Position numbers and translations under genes: made by a program. From NCBI RefSeq assembly GCF_027853245.1, contig NZ_JAPTZM010000008.1: a stretch of 64,000 nt of DNA; one strand, written 5' to 3'. Of this stretch, positions 1-9,425 are shown piece after piece. The DNA comes from Atlantibacter subterraneus. Its GTDB lineage: Bacteria > Pseudomonadota > Gammaproteobacteria > Enterobacterales > Enterobacteriaceae. Each line of letters opens with the position of its first letter. The stretch's first letter is position 1. Under the pieces are notes generated by a model. That model was not told the DNA's origin and did not search any database. It was given only the letters and a program-made list of their open reading frames with translations.

Positions 1-35
1 AAGCATATACAAATACAGCGGCGATTAGGTCAGCT

Positions 36-1256
36 TTAAAAAGGAATTTTCTCAAAGCTGACTAATTCAATGTACGCCGCTAATTCTTCAGCTGATGCGA
101 CATGTTTAGAATAGGTTTTAAAAGATTCCGTTTTTACCTCTTTCATGCCCCATAAGTAGGGCGATCCTATCTTCTGGTACTTGGTTTTGGTCAAGTTGTT
201 GAGCAAACTCGTGGCGAAGGCTATGAAAAACTTTCCTCTCAGTTCCTATTTCACCCAGTGCCAGCCGTTTAACTCGTGTAAAACGTTGAGAATGCCACAT
301 AGAACGTTTTCCGTCTGCACGATCAATTATGGATGCCTTGTAGAATAGAAACTCGTTATGAGGCTTATCACGTAGCGCGATTGCCAGAGAAGCGAGCAGG
401 CTATGCACCGGTATTATTCGAGCTGCTGATTTGGTCTTGCCCTCTGTCACTACAAAACATAGTACCCCCTCAATCTCTCGGATGTTAGCCGCTCGTAGTG
501 AGCAAATCTCATTCAGCCGCATACCGGTATACATGACAATCAACGTAACGGCTTTCATCTCTTCATCATTACTAAACGCAGCGAGCACTTTAGTTATTTC
601 CGAGTGTTTAAAAACCTCATAGCTGATTTTACTGCTTTTCGCTTCCAGACCATGATCACGCTAGGGGTTATCTTGCGGAGCATCGTGATAGCGATTGCGG
701 GCGAGATCCCAAATCTGAGCAAGGGCGCTTATGTAATTTTGAATTGTTTGAAGTGCCTTTTCTCCTTTTAGTTCATCCAGCCAGACTGTGACTACCGTTC
801 TGTTTATGTCTATTAGTAGCACATCACGCTTCTGAAGATAAGAAAGCAGAACATCAACTGCCTTGTTGGTCTTTGATAACGTAGTCAGTTTACGTTTATC
901 GCTGAACTGGAGAATATATAGGCCTCGCATGTTCAACAAAGATGGGCAGCTTTGCACTGGTTGCGAAAAGTTAAGCTGTAAGGGCGGCATATCTTTGATG
1001 TGTTCACCCATCTGACAAAGTTCGTTCAAAATTTGATTGATGCGGGAACCGGGTCGCTTGGGCTTTAACTGTTCCCGTAGGCTATTAAACTCAACAGCAA
1101 TGCTATCTCTGAAAAGACGTGCTTTACGAATGTCAGTCGTGCCCGTAGAGCGGATAAAGTAACTTTTATCCTCGAAGAAGGGCTTCATAAACGATGGAAT
1201 GGTTATTTCCCGGTTCGATAATGTTTGTACCCACACCGAACCCTTGAAAGGATACT
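36..1256 (-). pseudogene. Tyrosine recombinase (phage-type integrase), 5'-truncated with an amber codon and a frameshift
   Basis: Two reading-frame blocks on the minus strand (about 661-1250 and 118-588) are the N-terminal and catalytic halves of one tyrosine recombinase. They lie in the same frame and are separated only by a TAG at 661-663 (Asn-Pro-stop-Arg-Asp-His). The catalytic half shows the first catalytic Arg (YTGMRLNEICSL), the HSLRHEF box and the GHERGK motif. It then leaves frame in a T5 tract (131-135). One base fewer there would continue to a TAA at 36-38 and include TYSKH, with the expected nucleophilic Tyr. The family N-terminus is missing: sequence resembling the family stops near 1250, where a second integrase starts on the other strand. 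It is very probably dead. Amber suppression alone would not rescue the catalytic Tyr. The recombinase-remnant assignment is firm; the exact phage or island family is not determined. Confidence 0.85.
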
Positions 1257-1260
1257 CATC

Positions 1261-2524
1261 ATGGCTCTGAGTGATGTGAAGGTTCGTTCGGCTAGGCCTG
1301 AAGCAAAAGCCTATAAACTTACTGACGGTGAAGGCATGGTGTTGCTGGTTCACCCTAACGGTTCCAAATACTGGCGGCTGCGTTATCGTTTTGGCGGTAA
1401 GGAGAAGATGCTTGCGCTTGGGAAATACCCTGAAGTTTCGCTGGCGGATGCCAGAGCTCGTCGCGATGAAGCACGGAAGTTGTTAGCTAACGGCGTCGAT
1501 CCCAGTGAAAACAAGAAAGCCGTTAAGGTAGAGCAGGAGCAAGAGGCGATAACGTTTGAAGTGGTCGCCAGAGACTGGCATGCCAGTAATCAGAAATGGT
1601 CGGCATCGCATAGCGCTCGTGTATTGAAAAGTCTTGAAGATAATCTCTTTGCTGCCATCGGTAAGCGGAACATTGCGGAGCTTAAGACTCGGGATCTTCT
1701 TGTACCCAATAAAGCTGTCGAGTCATCCGGGCGACTTGAAGTCGCCGCCCGTTTACAGCAGCGTACTACCGCAATTATGCGCTTTGCTGTGCAGAGCGGT
1801 TTAATCGACTACAACCCCGTACAAGGGATAGACGGTGCGGTTGCTACGGCAAAAAGACAGCATCGCGCTGCATTAGAACTTAACCGCATTCCTGAATTAC
1901 TACATCGCATTGATCATTATTCCGGCAGACCGTTAACCCTACTGGCTGTCGAACTCTCATTGTTAGTTTTTATCCGTTCAAGCGAGCTGCGATTTGCCCG
2001 CTGGTCAGAAGTTGATTTTGAAACGGCTATGTGGACGATTCCGGGCGAGCGTGAACCGCTGGACGGTGTTAAACATTCGCAGCGTGGTTGAAAGATGCGG
2101 ACGCCCCATCTTGTTCCCTTATCGCTTCAGGCCCTAGCTATTCTGGAAAAGATCAAAAGCATGAATGGGAAACGAGAACTGATCTTCGTTGGCGATCACG
2201 ATCCGCGTAAGCCGATGAGTGAGAACACGGGGAACAAGGCGCTGAGAGTGATTGGTTATGACACGAAAACGGAAGTCTGCTGGCATAGATTCAGGACGAT
2301 GGTCTGTAGTTCGTTGATTGAATCGGTATTGTGGTCAAAGGATGCGGTGGAGCGGCAGATGAGTCACCAGGAACGTAACTCTGTGCGTGCGGCTTACATC
2401 CATAAGGCGGAGCATCTGAGAGAGGAGGCTGATGTTGCAATGGTGGGCTGATTATTTGGATGCAAATCGAGACAAGGGGGTTAGTCCGTTTGATTTTAGG
2501 AGGAATGGTAATGTATTGAAATAA
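1261..2524 (+). pseudogene. P4-type integrase pseudogene (in-frame opal plus C-terminal frameshift)
   Basis: This encodes a P4-like tyrosine integrase of roughly 420 codons. The N-terminal DUF4102-type arm-binding domain starts MALSDVKVRSARPEAKAY and includes a LALGKYPEVSLADAR block, with the core-binding and catalytic domains after it. The frame is broken by TGA at 2089-2091, between SQRG and KMRTPHLVPL, where intact relatives read straight through in the same frame. Past the stop, the HxxR box (HRFR) and the catalytic Tyr (AAYIH) are present. A second lesion near 2419 shifts the frame: the other frame gives the expected Trp-Trp-Ala-Asp tail and ends at TAA 2522-2524. Such integrases drive islands inserted at tRNA genes, but no tRNA gene is visible in the window. 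It lies next to the restriction-modification and Druantia block, which it or its partner may once have mobilised (inference). Confidence 0.9.
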
Positions 2525-2720
2525 TTTAATTATTTATTAATTTTATAATTTAAAAGTGTGTGCTCGATATGGTCAGCTGACTTGGTTGAAGAGTTTGGGA
2601 CTTTTTGTGTTTAGTACAGCACTTACAAAATAGACGAACCCTTAAGAATTAGTCAGTTGCTGTGACGTTAGTCATTGCCCGGAAATATGTGGAAAGCTAA
2701 GATAAAGAGTTATGAGCCTT

Positions 2721-2776
2721 AAATATATGGATAGGCTCGCACAGCGATAAATATATGGATAGGCTCGCACAGCGAT
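2721..2776. repeat. Perfect 28-bp tandem duplication just upstream of hsdR
   Basis: Positions 2721-2748 and 2749-2776 are identical 28-bp units in direct tandem, the second ending 13 bp before the first ATG of hsdR. Each unit contains an AT-rich TATATGGATA stretch. It could be a duplicated promoter or leader segment. No strong Shine-Dalgarno sequence is visible between the repeat and the start codon. Confidence 0.95.
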
Positions 2777-2789
2777 GGATTAAAACCTA

Positions 2790-5700
2790 ATGATGACTAA
2801 ATCCAATTTTGAGTTCCTGAAGGGCGTCAACGATTTCACCTATGCCATAGCCTGTGCGGCGGAAAATAATTACCCGGATGATCCCAACACCGCACTGGTG
2901 AAAATGCGTATGTTTGGCGAAGCGACGGCTAAACACCTTGGCCTGCTGCTGGATATCCCCCTCTGTGAGAATCAACACGATCTTCTGCGTGAACTGGGCA
3001 AAATTTCCTTTGTTGATGACAACATCCTTTCTGTATTCCATAAATTGCGCCGAATTGGTAACCAGGCCGTCCACGAATACCATAATGATTTGGATGATGC
3101 TCAGATGTGCCTGCGCCTGGGTTTCCGTCTTGCCGTCTGGTATTACCGGTTGGTAACCAAAGATTACGACTTTCCTGTGCCGGTTTTTGTGCTGCCTGAG
3201 CACGGTGAGGATCGCTACCACGCCGAAGTTCTCACCCTCAAACAGCAACTGGAACAGCAGACACAGGAAAAAGTACAAAGCCAGGCAGAACTGGAAGCTC
3301 AGCAGCAACGATTAATTGCACTCAACGGCTACATTGCCGTCCTCGAAGGCAAACAGCAGGAAACCGAAGCACAAACCAAAGCACGCGTGGCCGCACTGGA
3401 AGCGCAACTTGCCGCCAAAAACGCCGAGTTAGCAAAACAAACCGAACAGGAACGCAAGGCATATCATAAAGAGATTACCGACCAGGCTATCAAGCGCACA
3501 CTGAATCTCAGCGAGGAAGAAAGCCGCTTCCTGATTGATGCCCAACTGCGTAAAGCGGGCTGGCAGGCCGATAGTAAAACGTTACGTTTCTCCAAAGGTG
3601 AGCGTCCAGAACCGGGTGTAAATAAAGCCATTGCCGAATGGCCAACTGGCAAAGATGAAACCGGGAAGCAAGGTTTTGCGGATTATGTTCTGTTCGTGGG
3701 CCTTAAGCCTATCGCAGTGGTCGAAGCAAAACGTAAAAATATCGATGTTCCCGGCAAACTCAACGAATCGTATCGCTACAGTAAATACTTCGATAACGCG
3801 TTCTTACGCGACACGTTGTTAGAACACTACTCTCCTGATGAAGTACATGAAGCGGTACCTGCTTACGAAATTAGCTGGCAGGACACCAGCGGCACACAGC
3901 GTTTTAAAATCCCCTTTTGCTACTCCACCAACGGGCGTGAATACCGCGCGGCAATGAAGACCAAAAGCGGTATCTGGTATCGCGACGTCCGCCACACCAC
4001 CAATATGTCGAAAGCGCTGCCGGAATGGCATCGCCCGGAAGAGCTGCTGGATATGCTGGGCAGCGACCCGCAAAAACAGAATCAGTGGTTTGCCGATAAC
4101 CCCGGAATGAGCGAACTGGGTCTGCGTTATTACCAGGAGGATGCCGTTCGCGCGGTAGAGAAGGCCATTGTTAACGGCCAACAAGAGATCCTGCTGGCAA
4201 TGGCGACCGGTACCGGTAAAACCCGTACCGCCATTGCCCTGATGTTCCGCCTGATCCAGTCGCAGCGTTTCAAACGCGTCTTGTTCCTGGTTGATCGTCG
4301 CTCGCTCGGCGAGCAGGCGCTGGGATCGTTTGAAGATACACGGATTAACGGCGACACTTTTAACAGCATTTTCGATATCAAAGGATTGACTGATAAATTC
4401 CCGGAAGACAGCACCAAAATTCACGTCGCCACGGTTCAGTCGCTGGTTAAACGCACGTTGCAATCAGATGAACCGATGCCGGTCGGCCGTTACGACTGTA
4501 TTGTCGTCGATGAAGCACACCGCGGTTACATTCTCGATAAAGAGCAGACCGAAGGCGAGCTGCAGTTTCGCAGCCAGTTGGATTACGTTTCCGCCTACCG
4601 TCGCATTCTCGATCACTTCGATGCGGTAAAAATTGCCCTGACCGCCACGCCAGCGCTGCACACGGTCGATATTTTCGGCGAGCCGGTTTACCGCTACACC
4701 TACCGTACGGCGGTGATCGACGGCTACTTGATCGACCAGGATCCGCCTATTCAGATCGTCACCCGCAATGCGCAGGATGGGGTCTATCTTTCCGAGGGTG
4801 AACAGGTGGAACGCCTGAACCCACAGGGCGAGCTGATCAACGACACGCTGGCCGATGATCAGGATTTTGAGGTCGCCGATTTTAACCGCGGCCTGGTGAT
4901 CCCGGCGTTTAACCGTGCGGTATGCGGTGAGCTCACCAACTACCTGGATCCCACCGGGCAACAAAAAACGCTGGTGTTCTGCGTCACCAACGCCCATGCC
5001 GACATGGTGGTTGACGAGCTGCGCACCGCGTTTAAGAAAAAGTATCCGCAGCTGGAGCACGACGCGATTATCAAGATCACCGGTGATGCCGATAAAGACG
5101 CGAAGAAAGTGCAAAGCATGATCGTCCGCTTCAACAAAGAGCGGCTACCCAATATTGTGGTTACCGTCGATCTGTTGACCACCGGCGTGGATATCCCGTC
5201 AATCTGTAATATTGTGTTCCTGCGCAAAGTCAAAAGCCGCATTCTCTACGAGCAGATGAAGGGCCGTGCCACGCGTCTGTGCCCGTCGGTGGGGAAAACC
5301 AGCTTTAAGATTTTCGACTGTGTTGATATCTACAGCTCGCTGGAAAGCGTCGATACCATGCGCCCGGTGGTTGTGCGTCCACAGGTGGAACTGCAAACGC
5401 TGGTCAATGAAATTACCGACTCAGAAACCTACAAAACCATTGAAGCGGATGGCCGCAGTTTTGCCGAGCACAGCCATGAACAGTTGGTCGCTAAGCTGCA
5501 GAGAATCATCGGCCTCGCCATTTATAACCGCGATCGCAGCGAAGCTGTGGATAAACAGGTTCGCCGTCTGGACGAGCTGTGCCTGGATGCCGCGGGCGTC
5601 AACTTTGGCGGTCTGGCCTCACGCCTGCGGGAAAAAGGACCGCACTGGAGCGCCGAGATTTTTAATAAGCTTCCCGGCTTTATCGCGCGCCTCGAAAGGC

Positions 5701-6302
5701 TGAAAACCGATATCAACGCACTGCGCGAGGCCCCCATTTTCCTCGATATTGACGATGAGGTGGTGAGCGTCAAATCGCTGTATGGCGATTACGACACGCC
5801 GCAGGATTTCCTCGAAGCGTTTGATGAGCTGGTGCAACGCTCCCCGAACACCCAACCCGCGCTGCAGGCGGTGATTAATCGCCCGCGCGACCTCACCCGT
5901 AAAGGGCTGGTGGAATTGCAGGAGTGGTTTGACCGCCAGCATTTTGAAGAGTCATCCCTGCGCAGCGCGTGGAAAGCGACGCGCAATCAGGATATCGCCG
6001 CCAGGCTGATTGGTCATATCCGCCGTGCGGCGGTGGGCGATGCGCTCAAACCGTTCGACGAGCGTGTCGATCACGCGCTGACGCGTATCAAGGCCGAGAA
6101 CGACTGGAGCGATGAACAGCTAAGCTGGCTCGACCGTTTAGCGCAGGCGCTAAAAGAGAAGGTGGTGCTCGACGACGATGTTTTCAAAACCGGCAATTTC
6201 CACCGCCGCGGCGGTAAGCCAATGTTACAACGCACCTTTGACGACAACCTCCACAGCGTGTTGGATAAGTTCAGCGATTACATCTGGGATGAGCTCGCCT
6301 GA
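2790..6302 (+). CDS. hsdR: Type I restriction enzyme R subunit (EcoKI family)
   Basis: HsdR is the ATP-dependent translocase and nuclease subunit of a type IA restriction-modification enzyme, working with HsdM and HsdS to cleave unmodified DNA. The 1170-aa product agrees almost residue for residue with E. coli K-12 HsdR as I remember it. A PD-(D/E)xK nuclease is seen around D298 (FADYVLF) and E312-A-K. Walker A (MATGTGKT) is near residue 472, a DEAH box near 573, and helicase motifs TGVDIPS and KGRATRLCP lie further on. A charged Gln/Glu-rich coiled coil occupies about residues 150-235. Two adjacent ATGs (2790 and 2793) could start it. A terminator-like hairpin follows the stop, so hsdR appears to be transcribed separately from hsdMS, as in E. 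coli. The gene looks intact. Confidence 0.97.
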   Translation: MMTKSNFEFLKGVNDFTYAIACAAENNYPDDPNTALVKMRMFGEATAKHLGLLLDIPLCENQHDLLRELGKISFVDDNILSVFHKLRRIGNQAVHEYHNDLDDAQMCLRLGFRLAVWYYRLVTKDYDFPVPVFVLPEHGEDRYHAEVLTLKQQLEQQTQEKVQSQAELEAQQQRLIALNGYIAVLEGKQQETEAQTKARVAALEAQLAAKNAELAKQTEQERKAYHKEITDQAIKRTLNLSEEESRFLIDAQLRKAGWQADSKTLRFSKGERPEPGVNKAIAEWPTGKDETGKQGFADYVLFVGLKPIAVVEAKRKNIDVPGKLNESYRYSKYFDNAFLRDTLLEHYSPDEVHEAVPAYEISWQDTSGTQRFKIPFCYSTNGREYRAAMKTKSGIWYRDVRHTTNMSKALPEWHRPEELLDMLGSDPQKQNQWFADNPGMSELGLRYYQEDAVRAVEKAIVNGQQEILLAMATGTGKTRTAIALMFRLIQSQRFKRVLFLVDRRSLGEQALGSFEDTRINGDTFNSIFDIKGLTDKFPEDSTKIHVATVQSLVKRTLQSDEPMPVGRYDCIVVDEAHRGYILDKEQTEGELQFRSQLDYVSAYRRILDHFDAVKIALTATPALHTVDIFGEPVYRYTYRTAVIDGYLIDQDPPIQIVTRNAQDGVYLSEGEQVERLNPQGELINDTLADDQDFEVADFNRGLVIPAFNRAVCGELTNYLDPTGQQKTLVFCVTNAHADMVVDELRTAFKKKYPQLEHDAIIKITGDADKDAKKVQSMIVRFNKERLPNIVVTVDLLTTGVDIPSICNIVFLRKVKSRILYEQMKGRATRLCPSVGKTSFKIFDCVDIYSSLESVDTMRPVVVRPQVELQTLVNEITDSETYKTIEADGRSFAEHSHEQLVAKLQRIIGLAIYNRDRSEAVDKQVRRLDELCLDAAGVNFGGLASRLREKGPHWSAEIFNKLPGFIARLERLKTDINALREAPIFLDIDDEVVSVKSLYGDYDTPQDFLEAFDELVQRSPNTQPALQAVINRPRDLTRKGLVELQEWFDRQHFEESSLRSAWKATRNQDIAARLIGHIRRAAVGDALKPFDERVDHALTRIKAENDWSDEQLSWLDRLAQALKEKVVLDDDVFKTGNFHRRGGKPMLQRTFDDNLHSVLDKFSDYIWDELA

Positions 6303-6333
6303 CGCGTTATCATCCCCGGCAATTTCTTCTTCT

Positions 6334-6359
6334 GCGGCCCCGATAAGGGCCGCTGTTTT
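6334..6359 (+). terminator. Terminator-like hairpin between hsdR and hsdM
   Basis: A 7-bp GC stem, GCGGCCC (6334-6340) and GGGCCGC (6347-6353) around a 6-nt loop, is followed by TGTTTT. It fits a rho-independent terminator for hsdR and would uncouple restriction from modification transcription. Confidence 0.65.
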
Positions 6360-6373
6360 ACATGGGATCTTCA

Positions 6374-7963
6374 ATGAACAATAACGATCTGGTCGCCAAA
6401 CTGTGGAAACTGTGCGACAACCTGCGCGACGGCGGCGTCTCCTATCAAAACTACGTTAACGAACTTGCCTCGCTGCTGTTTTTGAAAATGTGCAAAGAGA
6501 CCGGCCAGGAAGCGGATTACCTGCCGGAAGGCTACCGCTGGGATGACCTGAAATCCCGCATTGGCCAGGATCAGATGCAGTTCTACCGTAACCTGCTGGT
6601 TCAGTTAGGCTCTGATGAGAAAAAGCTGGTGCAGGCGGTCTTCCATAATGTCAGCACCACCATTGAGCACCCCAAACAGTTAACTGAACTGGTTAGCTAT
6701 ATGGATTCGCTGGACTGGTATAACGGTAGTCATGGTAAGTCTCGCGATGACTTCGGTGATATGTATGAAGGGCTGCTGCAAAAGAACGCTAATGAAACCA
6801 AATCTGGGGCAGGCCAGTACTTTACCCCGCGTCCGCTGATCAAAACCATTATCCATCTGCTGAAGCCGCAGCCGCGCGAAGTGGTGCAAGACCCGGCTGC
6901 GGGTACGGCGGGTTTTTTGATTGAAGCCGACCGCTACGTGAAGTCACAAACCAACGATCTGGATGATCTTGATGGCGACACCCAGGATTTCCAGATCCAC
7001 CGCGCGTTTATCGGCCTCGAACTGGTGCCCGGCACCCGCCGTCTGGCGCTGATGAACTGTCTGCTGCACGACATTGAAGGCAACCTCGACCACGGCGGCG
7101 CTATCCGTCTGGGCAACACGCTGGGCAGCGACGGCGAAAACCTGCCGAAGGCGCATATTGTCGCTACTAACCCACCGTTTGGTAGCGCTGCGGGCACCAA
7201 CATCACCCGCACCTTCGTGCATCCGACCAGCAACAAACAGCTGTGCTTTATGCAGCATATCATTGAAACCCTGCACCCCGGTGGCCGCGCGGCGGTGGTG
7301 GTGCCGGATAACGTCCTGTTTGAAGGCGGTAAGGGAACAGATATTCGTCGCGACCTGATGGACAAATGCCATCTGCACACCATCCTGCGTCTACCGACCG
7401 GCATCTTTTACGCCCAGGGCGTCAAAACCAACGTGCTGTTCTTTACCAAAGGCACGGTAGCCAATCCTAATCAGGATAAAAACTGCACCGATGGCGTGTG
7501 GGTGTATGACCTGCGAACCAATATGCCGAGCTTCGGCAAGCGCACGCCGTTTACCGAACAGCACCTGCAGCCGTTTGAAACCGTTTATGGCGAAGATCCG
7601 CACGGCTTAAGCCCGCGTACCGAAGGCGAGTGGAGCTTTAACGCCGAACAGAGCGAAGTCGCCGACAGCGAAGAGAATAAAAACACCGACCAGCACCAGG
7701 CGACCAGCCGCTGGCGTAAGTTCAGCCGCGAATGGATCCGCACGGCAAAATCCGATTCGCTGGATATCTCCTGGCTGAAGGATAAAGACAGCATCGACGC
7801 CGACAGCCTGCCGGAGCCGGATGTGCTGGCCGCAGAAGCGATGGGTGAGCTGGTGCAGGCGCTGGGCGAACTGGATGCGTTGATGCGCGAGCTAGGAGCG
7901 AGCGATGAGGCCGATGCGCAGCGCCAGTTGCTGGAAGAAGCGTTTGGCGAGGTGAAGGCATGA
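6374..7963 (+). CDS. hsdM: Type I restriction enzyme M subunit (N6-adenine methyltransferase)
   Basis: HsdM transfers a methyl group from S-adenosylmethionine to adenine N6 at the HsdS-specified sites, protecting the host genome, and is also part of the restriction complex. From ATG 6374 the product is 529 aa, the same length as E. coli EcoKI HsdM. It begins MNNNDLVAKLWKLCDNLRDG like that protein; an ATG four codons upstream (6362) lacks this support. The AdoMet-binding motif DPAAGTAGF is near residue 178, and the catalytic NPPF motif of N6-adenine methylases is near residue 266. The stop overlaps the hsdS start (ATGA), indicating translational coupling in an hsdMS unit. Confidence 0.97.
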   Translation: MNNNDLVAKLWKLCDNLRDGGVSYQNYVNELASLLFLKMCKETGQEADYLPEGYRWDDLKSRIGQDQMQFYRNLLVQLGSDEKKLVQAVFHNVSTTIEHPKQLTELVSYMDSLDWYNGSHGKSRDDFGDMYEGLLQKNANETKSGAGQYFTPRPLIKTIIHLLKPQPREVVQDPAAGTAGFLIEADRYVKSQTNDLDDLDGDTQDFQIHRAFIGLELVPGTRRLALMNCLLHDIEGNLDHGGAIRLGNTLGSDGENLPKAHIVATNPPFGSAAGTNITRTFVHPTSNKQLCFMQHIIETLHPGGRAAVVVPDNVLFEGGKGTDIRRDLMDKCHLHTILRLPTGIFYAQGVKTNVLFFTKGTVANPNQDKNCTDGVWVYDLRTNMPSFGKRTPFTEQHLQPFETVYGEDPHGLSPRTEGEWSFNAEQSEVADSEENKNTDQHQATSRWRKFSREWIRTAKSDSLDISWLKDKDSIDADSLPEPDVLAAEAMGELVQALGELDALMRELGASDEADAQRQLLEEAFGEVKA

Positions 7964-9354
7964 GTAGGGAGAAATTGCCGGAGGGGTGGGTTGGAGCTAT
8001 GCTAGGAGACGTGCTTGATGTTAATAGCGGAGTAGGTTTTCCAATAAAATTACAAGGAAAAAACAGTGGTGATTATCCTGTATATAAAGTAAGCGATATA
8101 TCATTGGCTGTAACTAAAAATAATGGAAATTTAAGTACTGCAGGGCACTATATATCTAAAGAAGAGGCCGTAGAGCTTAAAGGGAAAATATTTCGTCTAG
8201 GTTCCACTGCTTTTGCTAAGATAGGTGAGGCTGTTAAATTAAACAGGCGGGCAATAGTACAATCACCTGGTTTAGCTGATAACAATGTAATGGTTATCAG
8301 TGCAGTACTGCATGAAATGGATAAATTTATATTCCATTTCATGAATACTATAGACCTTTCAGAACAGGCTAGATCAACTACCGTACCTTCCATCAGGAAA
8401 GGAGACATAGAAAATATACGATTGGATCTCCCTTCAATTTACGAACAAAAAATCATCGCCGAAAAACTCGATACGCTGCTGGCGCAGGTAGATAGCACCA
8501 AAGCACGTCTTGAGCAAATCCCACAAATCCTGAAACGATTTCGTCAATCGATTTTGGCTTCAGCGGTAAATGGTAATCTGACAGAGGAATGGCGTAAGAA
8601 AAATAGCCTTGACATTGATAACTGGGAAAAAATTAATCTAGGCCATATAGTTAAAAATATCGAGGCTGGAAAAAATCTAAAATGTATTGAAACACCACCT
8701 CATGATGGACAATATGGCATTATAAAAATTAGTGCCGTGACTTGGGGAAAATATGATGAAGATGAAAGTAAAACCCTTCCTGATGACTCTCTTTTTGTTG
8801 AGTCGAGACGAATAGCCACTGGTGATTTCTTGATCTCCAGAGCAAATACGCTTGAGTTGTTAGGAAACCCAGTTATTGTAAAAAAAGTGACCAAAAACCT
8901 CATGCTAAGCGATAAAGTTTTACGTTTAGTTATGGCTGATGATGATAAACCGTGGGTAAATATTTTTCTTCGATCTTGTTATGGCCGACGTGAAATTGAA
9001 TTTAGATCTACAGGAAATCAATTATCAATGAGAAATATCGGGCAAAAAGCATTGCTTGAAATTCCTATGCCTAAGCCGCCAGCTAGAGAACAAGCCGAAA
9101 TCGTCCGCCGCGTCGAACAACTCTTCGCCTACGCCGACACCATTGAAAAGCAGGTTAACAACGCTCTGACCCGCGTCAACAACCTCACCCAGTCGATCCT
9201 GGCGAAAGCGTTCCGCGGCGAGCTTACCGCCCAGTGGCGTGCTGAAAACCCTGATCTCATTAGCGGTGAAAACAGCGCCGCCGCCCTAATGGAAAAAATT
9301 AAGGCCGAACGCGCCGCCAGCGGCGGTAAAAAAAACTCGTGTAAAAAAGCGTAA
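7960..9354 (+). CDS. hsdS: Type I restriction enzyme specificity subunit
   Basis: HsdS chooses the bipartite DNA target for both methylation and restriction. The 464-aa product has the classic layout: target-recognition domain 1 (about residues 1-155), a central conserved helical spacer (about 160-215, EQKIIAEKLDTLLAQVDSTK), target-recognition domain 2 (about 216-370), and a conserved C-terminal repeat (about 372-464, EQAEIVRRVEQLFAYADTIE). The conserved parts match EcoKI HsdS nearly exactly, while both recognition domains differ from it and are coded by visibly AT-rich DNA (about 8000-8450 and 8600-9080). This is the usual sign of recombinational exchange of recognition domains. The sequence specificity therefore cannot be inferred from EcoKI. 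It overlaps hsdM by four bases. Confidence 0.96.
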   Translation: MSREKLPEGWVGAMLGDVLDVNSGVGFPIKLQGKNSGDYPVYKVSDISLAVTKNNGNLSTAGHYISKEEAVELKGKIFRLGSTAFAKIGEAVKLNRRAIVQSPGLADNNVMVISAVLHEMDKFIFHFMNTIDLSEQARSTTVPSIRKGDIENIRLDLPSIYEQKIIAEKLDTLLAQVDSTKARLEQIPQILKRFRQSILASAVNGNLTEEWRKKNSLDIDNWEKINLGHIVKNIEAGKNLKCIETPPHDGQYGIIKISAVTWGKYDEDESKTLPDDSLFVESRRIATGDFLISRANTLELLGNPVIVKKVTKNLMLSDKVLRLVMADDDKPWVNIFLRSCYGRREIEFRSTGNQLSMRNIGQKALLEIPMPKPPAREQAEIVRRVEQLFAYADTIEKQVNNALTRVNNLTQSILAKAFRGELTAQWRAENPDLISGENSAAALMEKIKAERAASGGKKNSCKKA

Positions 9355-9389
9355 TGATGGTTATCAAACATCGCTGACTCGAGTCGTTT

Positions 9390-9420
9390 TAGCACTCCCA
9401 ATTCCTTATTGGGAGTGCTA
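9390..9420. terminator. Bidirectional terminator between hsdS and druE
   Basis: A perfect 13-bp inverted repeat (TAGCACTCCCAAT at 9390-9402 and its complement at 9408-9420) with a 5-nt loop lies between the convergent hsdS and druE genes. A TTTT run precedes it (on the plus strand), but there is no strong T-tract on either side. Confidence 0.6.
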
Positions 9421-9425
9421 ATCCA

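Noticed and set aside
661..1353. The part of the first integrase frame upstream of about 1256
   Set aside because: Residues upstream of that point do not look like the family and overlap the N-terminus of the second integrase on the other strand.
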